A model generated the notes under the pieces. The model searched no databases and was not told the origin of the DNA. It worked only from the letters and a program-made list of their open reading frames with translations. From contig DATCVA010000237.1 in assembly GCA_036567205.1 (NCBI GenBank), positions 1 to 13,425 of the forward strand: a stretch of DNA of 13,425 bases, given 5' to 3'. The first letter of the stretch is position 1, and each line of letters opens with the position of its first letter. Position numbers and translations under genes: made by a program. The stretch is from DATCVA01 sp036567205 (GTDB lineage: Bacteria > Pseudomonadota > Gammaproteobacteria > Burkholderiales > Burkholderiaceae_B). Positions 7,917 to 13,425 of this stretch are shown in pieces.

Positions 7917-8174
7917 ATGGCGTTGCTTATTACCGATGAATGCATCAATTGCGATGTTTGCGAGCCGCAATGCCCCAACGACGCTATTTACATGGGGCTG
8001 GAAATTTATGAAATTGATCCGTCAAAGTGCACTGAATGCGTAGGACACTTTGGCGAGCCCCAGTGCCAGGTGGTCTGTCCGGTTGAATGCATAGAAATCA
8101 ATCCTGAATGGAAAGAAGACGAACCGGCCCTAATGGCTAAATATAAATTCCTTACCCGGAAAGAAAACATCTGA
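7917..8174 (+). CDS. fdx: 2[4Fe-4S] ferredoxin, YfhL/Allochromatium type
   Basis: This is a small cytoplasmic electron carrier of 85 residues with two [4Fe-4S] clusters. Cys are arranged as CINCDVCEPQCP (first motif, CxxCxxCxxxCP) and then CTECVGHFGEPQCQVVCP, where the second and third Cys of cluster two are separated by eight residues instead of two. That insertion, together with a C-terminal helical tail (ALMAKYKFLTRKENI), is the hallmark of the Allochromatium vinosum-type ferredoxins, whose clusters have unusually low and different potentials. The partner enzyme is not evident from the neighbours. A GGGAAG ribosome site at 7904-7909 sits seven bases before the ATG and supports this start. 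It is the last gene of the rsmD-coaD-fdx run. Confidence 0.95.
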   Translation: MALLITDECINCDVCEPQCPNDAIYMGLEIYEIDPSKCTECVGHFGEPQCQVVCPVECIEINPEWKEDEPALMAKYKFLTRKENI

Positions 8175-8307
8175 TTCCATTTTTTGAACAAGCGTGCGCT
8201 GTGCCGGCTTCGCTTGCCGTATAACCGTACTTCCTGCGCCGGGTCTTTCTTGTGCCATTAGCATGCTTGCCATCAATACGGACATGAAACAACAGGCAGA
8301 CTTCTTG
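8175..8307. other. Convergent intergenic gap with no clear feature
   Basis: The 133 bases between the ferredoxin stop and the stop of the opposing MOSC-domain gene contain a six-T run just after the ferredoxin gene, without a clear stem before it. I see no coding frame with family-like sequence, no strong hairpin and no RNA gene. Confidence 0.5.
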
Positions 8308-8694
8308 TTATAGTTCGGGCCAGAATACAACCGTAGACTCGGGATGGATTTTAACCAGCCGGCTGGGCGCCCCCAAATAATTCGACATCCAGGCCGCTGT
8401 TAAATCGCCTTCGTCAACGACCCTGATCTGCTGCCCGCCAATAGTTATTTCGCGACAAACGCTGTCGTCATCTTCAATAACGTCAAGCGGAATGTCCATA
8501 CGCAGCATCCCCGGCGCACGAATGGCCAAATAGCCAAAACTGATTGCCACCGTTATTTGAGCAAGCGCCGGGTACTGTTTTCGCATCAGCAAACGCCCTG
8601 CGCCGTCAATTACCAACCAGCGTTTGTCATAGGGCGCGGCATCCGGATTGGATGTAGGCGCACACGCCACAATGGGAAAATATTGCAAAGTCAT
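8308..8694 (-). CDS. Stand-alone MOSC N-terminal beta-barrel domain protein
   Basis: The 128 residues resemble the MOSC_N domain that normally precedes the molybdenum-cofactor-binding MOSC domain in ~280-residue proteins (the YcbX/MARC group). Supporting segments are FPIVACAPT near the start, YDKRWLVIDGAGRLLMRKQYPALAQI, APGMLRMDIPLDV and VVDEGDLTAAWMSNYLGAPSRLVKI, the last matching the usual linker into the MOSC domain. The protein stops there, so the catalytic MOSC domain with its cofactor-binding Cys is absent, and none is visible in the 133 bases downstream. Its ATG overlaps the asmA stop in ATGA, so it is probably translated by coupling. Its function is unknown. It could be a stable short family of this lineage or a reduced remnant; the clean frame argues for the former. 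Confidence 0.7.
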   Translation of the reverse strand: MTLQYFPIVACAPTSNPDAAPYDKRWLVIDGAGRLLMRKQYPALAQITVAISFGYLAIRAPGMLRMDIPLDVIEDDDSVCREITIGGQQIRVVDEGDLTAAWMSNYLGAPSRLVKIHPESTVVFWPEL

Positions 8695-11312
8695 TGCCCA
8701 AGCAATCCCTTAAGCGCATCGCCAATACTTTTAACAGGATCTACGGCTTTCTTAGGAATGGCGGGGGTCTCTTTGGCCGTAGCTTCCGGTATAAGCTCTT
8801 TACCGACCTTATTCGAAATCAAGTCAAGCAACCCGCCTTCCACGGCCTGCTTGACCGCACGGCTACTGATTTCCTTCCATTGAACCCGGTAACCAGGCGC
8901 CTCGAACGGCCCTGAAATACGAACCGGAACCGTCACGCCCAACAACGCATCCAACCCGTTGCCCGCATCGCCTTTTATTGCATTGACCACTCGCACATTG
9001 GCAACGACATCAAGCTGTTCGTTGACCAAATCAATAGATGCCGGCTTGCCAGCAGAAATGCGAAGCAAGGGAGCCTCGATATTGAGCTTCTTCACATTGC
9101 CCTGTCCCTGGTCGAAGGCAATACCGGCATCCATCGATGAAAACTCGGTTTGCCGGCCAAGATCGAATTTAGTCGCCATGTCGGGAACCTGGCCGCTGAA
9201 AACATTTTGAATCACGCTGGCGGCTTCGCGCAGGGTTTGGGTAAGGTTGATGCCCTTGATGGTCCCGTCGCGCATTTGCGCATCTACAGTGCCCGTCAAG
9301 GCCGACGTTAACGCTGCGGCGGTCGATCCTTGCGACTTCAACGCCAACTTTACACTTCCCGTCCCGGCCAACCTGTCTTCGCCAGTCAGGCCATGCAACA
9401 AAGGCCCGACCGAGACACCATTTAGCGCGAGTTGAGTAGTAAATGCATTTTTGCTATTGGCGGTAAGCTGCCCGTTTAACTTCCCGCCGTACAAATCAGC
9501 CAGCATCTTGGATAGCGTAAGCGTACCTTTGATCGAGCGTACGGCAACGCTGAAGTTTTTCGCCTCGACCCCGCCCACCTTAAGCGCATCAATTTTAATG
9601 TTGCCAGTCAGGTCGAGCGGGTCGAGCATGGACAAGTCAATGGACGCAGCAGGCTTGGCGGCAACCGGTGCGGAAGCTTGTGCGGGTGGCGCAGGCTTGG
9701 GAGACGCAGTCGTAGCCGCATCGGATTTTGCCGGTGCAGCCGGAGCTGGTTTGGCTGCAGGTCCAAAAAAATTATTAAAATCGATTGCGTCCGATTGCAG
9801 ATCAAAAACAATTCTAGGCTCGGCAAGTTGCGTCGCCTTCAGGTTAAAACGCAATGGGTTGCTATTGATCACCGCATTGAATTCGCTGGACACTACGTCT
9901 TTAACAAGGTCTGCCCGCACGTTTCCTATTAAGGGGAAGCCGAACGTTCCAGTCGGCAACGCCTTGTCTTCAATCTTGACATCCCCCTTAATGGCCGAGA
10001 GACCTCCTTGTTTTTCGTTAACATTCCATTCGGCTGGCGACGACACATTAACTTGCAACAGACGGTCTCCTTGTTTAAGGCCACCATCTATTTTCAGCTC
10101 TTTAAGCGTTAAATGCTGGGCATTGCCCCCGAGTCCGTTTAACCCTAATGTCACGCCCAGTACCTTGTCGCCCGCTAACTTAACAGTTCCCGACACGGCA
10201 TCCCCTTTGGCTGCGTCAGGCGAAACAGACAGGCTGGGCGCATCGAAAGCAATGTCGAACGTTTGTTCCGGCAAGGCGCCTTTCGCCCGGAACGACAGTT
10301 TCTCGACATTCAATTCAGACCGGCTTCGATCAATTTTAAGTCGCGGTGCTGAAAGGCTGGTCTCTAGGTTCTTGATGGGGTTTTCGCCTTGCACAGCGCC
10401 TTGCAGCAGCAACTCGAAATTACTGACATCAAGCAGATTGGAGTTGGCGTTATATGCCAGATTGCCTTGCAACGTTGCCGTTTTAGCCTGAAGGTCGGCC
10501 ACTGCTCCGGACATCTGGACGTTTAGCTTTTGTGCCGAATAGGTTCCCCGGTCGGGATTTACCTTTACCAGGGCATTGCCTTCGACTTTAGCGTCGGCCA
10601 CGGGCAAGTCGCCAACGAGCTTGCCGCTTAACGCAACATCGAACGGCTGGTCCACCGTCATGCGGCCGGTATTGACCTGTAAATTAACCAGTCGCCCGAC
10701 AGAGCTGCTGATTGCGTCATAGACATGAATCTCGCCGTTTTTAAGCTCGAGCCCCGCAATGTCGATCTGCAGGTCGGTACGCTCGGACGGAGGCGTGGAC
10801 AGCATTGCCGGCAGCAAAGAAGCTTTAGTGTCGGCACTAACCGCCTGGATACTTGCATTTTGACCCTGCAATGACGCGGCAGGCGCGGTATTTGAGCCCA
10901 ATGGCTCCGGCCCGTTTTCGATCAAGTCCTGGAAATTGAATTTACCATCCCGATTGCGTATAACCCATGCCTTGAAGCCGCTAACGGCCACATGATCGAC
11001 TACCAGGCGATTTGACAACAAAGGCCAGATCGCGACGGCGAAACGCGCGCTATCGACGGACGCAAAAATATTCGTGCTGTCGCGATCGGACAGCGATACG
11101 CCTTGCACCGACAGGCCGATACGAGGAAAAAGAGACAGCTCGATATCGCCCTTGATGGCAAGCGTGCGCTGATACCGGTTATAGACGACCTCTTCGAACT
11201 TGCTTTTATAGGAATTCGGATCGAAGGTAAGTAAAAAGATTGCGAGGCCGATCAACGCAACAATTACCACCACGACCAAAGTTACTAATACTCGTTTGAA
11301 CCAAACTTTCAT
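8691..11312 (-). CDS. AsmA-family inner-membrane/periplasmic protein
   Basis: AsmA proteins are anchored in the inner membrane, extend into the periplasm and influence outer-membrane lipid and protein assembly. I start at the ATG at 11312 (873 residues): it has a GAGG site just upstream and begins with KVWFKR followed by one hydrophobic helix (about residues 8-28), the usual membrane anchor. The frame stays open 17 codons further to 11363 without a matching sequence. The AsmA N-terminal domain follows (YQRTLAIKGDIELSLFPRIG, VSLSDR, HVAVSGFKAWVIRNRDGKFNF), then a long repetitive beta-strand-rich middle, a Pro/Ala/Lys-rich linker at about 517-557, and the AsmA_2 C-terminal domain (GGKLNGQLTANSKNAFTTQL, FDLGRQTEFSSMDAGIAFDQ, LLRISAGKPASIDLVNEQLD, GVTVPVRISGPFEAPGYRVQ). 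It overlaps the MOSC-domain gene by ATGA. Confidence 0.88.
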   Translation of the reverse strand: MKVWFKRVLVTLVVVVIVALIGLAIFLLTFDPNSYKSKFEEVVYNRYQRTLAIKGDIELSLFPRIGLSVQGVSLSDRDSTNIFASVDSARFAVAIWPLLSNRLVVDHVAVSGFKAWVIRNRDGKFNFQDLIENGPEPLGSNTAPAASLQGQNASIQAVSADTKASLLPAMLSTPPSERTDLQIDIAGLELKNGEIHVYDAISSSVGRLVNLQVNTGRMTVDQPFDVALSGKLVGDLPVADAKVEGNALVKVNPDRGTYSAQKLNVQMSGAVADLQAKTATLQGNLAYNANSNLLDVSNFELLLQGAVQGENPIKNLETSLSAPRLKIDRSRSELNVEKLSFRAKGALPEQTFDIAFDAPSLSVSPDAAKGDAVSGTVKLAGDKVLGVTLGLNGLGGNAQHLTLKELKIDGGLKQGDRLLQVNVSSPAEWNVNEKQGGLSAIKGDVKIEDKALPTGTFGFPLIGNVRADLVKDVVSSEFNAVINSNPLRFNLKATQLAEPRIVFDLQSDAIDFNNFFGPAAKPAPAAPAKSDAATTASPKPAPPAQASAPVAAKPAASIDLSMLDPLDLTGNIKIDALKVGGVEAKNFSVAVRSIKGTLTLSKMLADLYGGKLNGQLTANSKNAFTTQLALNGVSVGPLLHGLTGEDRLAGTGSVKLALKSQGSTAAALTSALTGTVDAQMRDGTIKGINLTQTLREAASVIQNVFSGQVPDMATKFDLGRQTEFSSMDAGIAFDQGQGNVKKLNIEAPLLRISAGKPASIDLVNEQLDVVANVRVVNAIKGDAGNGLDALLGVTVPVRISGPFEAPGYRVQWKEISSRAVKQAVEGGLLDLISNKVGKELIPEATAKETPAIPKKAVDPVKSIGDALKGLLGQ

Positions 11313-11330
11313 TTCCGGCCTCAAGAACGA

Positions 11331-11344
11331 TGGGGTTGCCCCCA
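11331..11344 (-). other. Small GNRA-loop hairpin in the asmA leader
   Basis: On the minus strand TGGGG-GCAA-CCCCA forms a five-pair stem closed by a GCAA tetraloop. It ends 18 bases before the chosen asmA start codon and lies just upstream of the ribosome-binding region. A role in translation control is possible but not shown. Confidence 0.35.
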
Positions 11345-11451
11345 ACAACATCACAACAGTCAACAGTGAATGCTAACCCAACTACCGTCCGCATTAGTGC
11401 CCTGTATTAGGGTTTTTCATAGGGACGCCCCACAAAACGGCATATAGGGCA

Positions 11452-11479
11452 TTAACCTCCACAGTAAATACCTTATAGT
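11452..11479 (+). promoter_or_regulatory. Candidate sigma-70 promoter of metY
   Basis: TTAACC at 11452-11457 (four of six -35 bases) and TATAGT at 11474-11479 (five of six -10 bases) are 16 bases apart. This would give a leader of about 90 bases before the metY ATG. The -10 box coincides with the left arm of the inverted repeat at 11474-11500. I find no SAM or SAH riboswitch core in the leader. Confidence 0.35.
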
Positions 11480-11500
11480 TATATGGCAAGTGCAACTATA
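11474..11500. promoter_or_regulatory. Operator-like inverted repeat upstream of metY
   Basis: TATAGTT (11474-11480) and AACTATA (11494-11500) are perfect 7-bp inverted repeats with a 13-bp spacer, in an AT-rich island within otherwise GC-balanced DNA. The spacing, 20 bp centre to centre, fits a dimeric regulator, and a LysR-type sulfur or methionine regulator would be a natural candidate. Which regulator binds is not known from the sequence. Confidence 0.45.
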
Positions 11501-11577
11501 TGAATCCAGCCGTAATGTAGGTACGATTCTCTATTTTCCGCCTCACCGCCATACGCATTTTTTTACGAGACAAACCG

Positions 11578-12855
11578 ATGAAACTTGAAACCCTTGCTAT
11601 ACACGCTGGCTACCAACCGGACCCCACCACCAAAGCGTGTGCGGTGCCTATTTATCAAACAACTTCTTATGCATTTGACAGCACCCAGCATGGCGCCGAC
11701 CTGTTCGACTTAAAAGTAGCCGGCAACATTTACACCCGGATCATGAACCCTACCAACGCCGTGCTTGAAGAGCGCGTTGCCGCTCTGGAGGGCGGCGTTG
11801 CGTCGCTGGCGGTAGCGTCCGGCATGGCCGCCATTACCTATGCAATTCAAACCATCACGCAAGCAGGCGACAACATTGTCTCGGTCAGCAAATTATACGG
11901 TGGTACGTACAATCTGTTCGCCCATACTTTTCCACGCCAGGGCATCACAGTCAAGTTTGCACCACACGACGATGTCGCCGCCCTGGAAGCGCTGATCGAC
12001 AGCAATACCAAAGCCGTATTTTGCGAATCCATTGGTAATCCAGCAGGCAACATCGTCGACATCCAGGCCATCGCCGACGCTGCCCACCGACATGGCGTAC
12101 CGTTAATTGTCGACAACACTGTTGCCTCGCCAGCCCTGTGCCGGCCTTTCGAGCATGGCGCGGACATTATCGTTCATGCCCTGACCAAATACATGGGCGG
12201 GCACGGTACCACTATTGCCGGGGCCGTTGTAGATTCCGGCAAGTTCCCATGGGCCGAACACAAAGATCGCTTCCCTATGCTCAACGAGCCCGACCCTTCC
12301 TACCACGGCGTGGTCTACACCGAAGCGTTCGGGCCGGCTGCCTTTATTGGCCGCTGCCGTGTGGTGCCGCTGCGCAACACCGGCGCTGCACTCTCGCCCT
12401 TCAACGCCTTCTTGATTTTGCAAGGAATCGAAACCCTGGCACTGCGCATGGAACGCCATACCGAGAATGCCCAAAAAGTAGCCGAGTATTTAAAACAGCA
12501 CCCGCAGGTTTCATGGGTGCAATATGCGGGCTTAAGCGATCACCCGGACCATGCCCTGGCTCAGAAATACATGGGTGGCAAACCCGCCAGCATTTTGTCG
12601 TTTGGCATCAAGGGTGGCGCAGAAGCTGGCGCGCGCTTTATTGATGCGCTTAAGTTAATTGTGCGCCTGGTCAATATTGGCGACGCCAAATCGCTGGCGT
12701 GCCACCCGGCATCAACAACGCACCGTCAACTGAACCCCGAAGAACTGGCTAAAGCCGGAGTCGGCGAAGACATGGTCCGTTTGTCGATTGGCATTGAACA
12801 TATCGATGACATTATGGCCGACCTCGTTCAGGCGTTGGAAGCCAGCAAGGCGTAA
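11578..12855 (+). CDS. metY: O-acetylhomoserine sulfhydrylase (aminocarboxypropyltransferase)
   Basis: This PLP enzyme of the Cys/Met metabolism family makes homocysteine from O-acetylhomoserine and sulfide, feeding methionine synthesis. Its 425 residues match the MetY class, longer than the ~390 of cystathionine lyases and synthases. It begins KLETLAIHAGYQPDPTT; YTRIMNPTNAVLEERVAALE (52-71) binds the cofactor phosphate of the neighbouring subunit, SGMAAI (81-86) is the phosphate loop, VDNT (178-181) carries the Asp that contacts the PLP ring, and HALTKYMGGHG (200-210) contains the Schiff-base Lys204. The region LPEP-like in others reads LNEPDPSYHG here, and SLACHPASTTH near the C-terminus is characteristic. 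Nothing adjacent on the same strand suggests an operon. Closely related enzymes can use O-succinylhomoserine, so the substrate is inferred from the class. Confidence 0.95.
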   Translation: MKLETLAIHAGYQPDPTTKACAVPIYQTTSYAFDSTQHGADLFDLKVAGNIYTRIMNPTNAVLEERVAALEGGVASLAVASGMAAITYAIQTITQAGDNIVSVSKLYGGTYNLFAHTFPRQGITVKFAPHDDVAALEALIDSNTKAVFCESIGNPAGNIVDIQAIADAAHRHGVPLIVDNTVASPALCRPFEHGADIIVHALTKYMGGHGTTIAGAVVDSGKFPWAEHKDRFPMLNEPDPSYHGVVYTEAFGPAAFIGRCRVVPLRNTGAALSPFNAFLILQGIETLALRMERHTENAQKVAEYLKQHPQVSWVQYAGLSDHPDHALAQKYMGGKPASILSFGIKGGAEAGARFIDALKLIVRLVNIGDAKSLACHPASTTHRQLNPEELAKAGVGEDMVRLSIGIEHIDDIMADLVQALEASKA

Positions 12856-12866
12856 GCGGGCCAATT

Positions 12867-12892
12867 GCCGAATAGCTATCCAGCTATTCGGC
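12867..12892. terminator. Strong 11-bp hairpin between convergent metY and yidB-like genes
   Basis: GCCGAATAGCT (12867-12877) pairs perfectly with AGCTATTCGGC (12882-12892) around a four-base loop, 12 bases after the metY stop and 14 before the end of the opposing gene. The position fits a two-way terminator. Neither strand has a good T-run directly after the stem, so release may be inefficient or need a factor. Confidence 0.6.
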
Positions 12893-12905
12893 GAAGCCGT
12901 CTTGT

Positions 12906-13322
12906 TTACAGCTTGCCCAAAAGCCCCGACAAAGACCCCATTAACGCGGCGGTATCCAACCCCCCGTCCGTGCTGACCCGGCCATCGGGCGTGGCGTTAT
13001 CGACGAGCCCGGGCAACAAAGCGCTTAAATTGCTAAGTACCGAGCTGTTGTCCATGCCTGAGTTTTGTGCAATTTCCCTGACGCCGGAGTCGCCCAGGAC
13101 GGACTGAAGCTGGTCGCCGGAAATAGGCAGGTTTTGCCCGGTTCCGATCCAGCTGGCGATTACATCGCTTAAACCACCTTGTTGAAACTTTTCAATCAGC
13201 CCGGACAAGCCGCCCGGATAGTTGTTAACGTACTGAATTAGCGCCGGCAGTAATGAGGCCTGCCCCTGCGCCTGTGAACTTCCGCCGCCCACGGCTGAAA
13301 TGACTGAATCCAAGAGTCCCAT
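12906..13322 (-). CDS. YidB-like DUF937 family protein
   Basis: This 138-residue protein has the DUF937/YidB pattern: a start MGLLDSVISAVGGG, LLPALIQYVNNYPGGLSGLI, then FQQGGLSDVIASWIGTGQNL, PISGDQLQSVLGDSGVREIA and SALLPGLVDNATPDGRV, ending in the Gly/Leu-rich GSLSGLLGKL. No signal peptide or membrane helix is evident, and no biochemical function is established for the family as far as I know. The ATG at 13322 is preceded by a modest GCGAGA site, and the family normally begins exactly with this M-G-L-L/F-D. It converges on metY and appears to be monocistronic. Confidence 0.87.
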   Translation of the reverse strand: MGLLDSVISAVGGGSSQAQGQASLLPALIQYVNNYPGGLSGLIEKFQQGGLSDVIASWIGTGQNLPISGDQLQSVLGDSGVREIAQNSGMDNSSVLSNLSALLPGLVDNATPDGRVSTDGGLDTAALMGSLSGLLGKL

Positions 13323-13379
13323 ATAAATCTCGCTTGTAAAGTTATATTTGTTTCATACGATTTTTTCGCAACTGGTGGC

Positions 13380-13407
13380 TTGACACATCGAACATTGCAC
13401 ATAAATG
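13380..13407 (+). promoter_or_regulatory. Possible promoter reading off the right edge
   Basis: A consensus -35 TTGACA at 13380-13385 is followed after 16 bases by TAAATG, a poor -10 box. It points away from the yidB-like gene towards whatever lies beyond the window. On the opposite strand the same gap offers TATAAC (13349-13344 region) as a possible -10 for the yidB-like gene. Confidence 0.2.
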
Positions 13408-13425
13408 CCACTCAGTTCAGGTATA

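Noticed and set aside
9451..10491. Long open frame (346 codons) on the plus strand opposite asmA
   Set aside because: It is exactly antisense to a well-supported AsmA gene, its product is Ser/Leu/Pro-rich with no recognisable motif, and it has no ribosome site; it is a shadow of the AsmA codon use.
11408..11449. Three TAGGG copies upstream of metY
   Set aside because: Spacing is irregular (12 and 25 bp) and a five-base motif is likely to recur by chance.
11480..11577. SAM or SAH riboswitch in the metY leader
   Set aside because: The leader is short and A/T-rich, and I cannot find the conserved cores or pseudoknot pairings.
12138..12644. 168-codon plus-strand frame inside metY
   Set aside because: It overlaps the PLP-enzyme core in another frame; the metY frame carries all the motifs.

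Overview
This 13.4 kb window looks like a chromosomal housekeeping region of a betaproteobacterium, most likely family Alcaligenaceae (the Bordetella/Pusillimonas/Achromobacter neighbourhood). The pointers are the ribBA-ribH-nusB-thiL order, the ftsY/rsmD-coaD-ferredoxin block, a RibBA with a degenerate cyclohydrolase half, and moderately GC-rich coding with even codon use. This placement comes from remembered gene order and protein style, not from a search. I see no insertion sequence, phage gene, CRISPR array, tRNA or rRNA.

Layout, left to right. (1) Positions 1-2461, minus strand: a tight cluster, in transcription order ribBA, ribH, nusB, thiL (thiL runs off the left edge). It supplies riboflavin precursors, a transcription antitermination factor and thiamine phosphate kinase. 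(2) Positions 2634-3443, plus: an IclR-type regulator divergent from ribBA; the 172 bp between them holds an 8-bp inverted repeat and an alternating CG tract. (3) Positions 3609-5207, plus: a CYTH-CHAD protein, probably a triphosphatase/polyphosphate-associated enzyme. (4) Positions 5264-6616, minus: ftsY, the SRP receptor, with an in-frame hexanucleotide microsatellite. (5) Positions 6677-8174, plus: rsmD, coaD and an Allochromatium-type 2[4Fe-4S] ferredoxin, divergent from ftsY. (6) Positions 8308-11312, minus: an AsmA-family envelope protein translationally coupled (ATGA) to a small stand-alone MOSC N-terminal-domain protein. (7) Positions 11578-12855, plus: metY-type O-acetylhomoserine sulfhydrylase, with an operator-like inverted repeat over its likely promoter. 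(8) Positions 12906-13322, minus: a YidB/DUF937 protein. No gene-free stretch exceeds about 300 bp; the largest, 11313-11577, is described under metY's upstream region.

The genes are mostly unlinked core functions: flavin, thiamine and CoA cofactor synthesis, sulfur assimilation, rRNA methylation and antitermination, membrane protein targeting, and envelope maintenance. I did not find a convincing new biological system. The points worth a second look are small: the FtsY (Glu-Pro)n microsatellite, the RibBA cyclohydrolase domain lacking its zinc ligands, an ExExN in place of ExExK in the CYTH protein, the lone MOSC N-terminal domain coupled to asmA, the ribH/nusB overlap through an acidic tail, and several operator-like inverted repeats.
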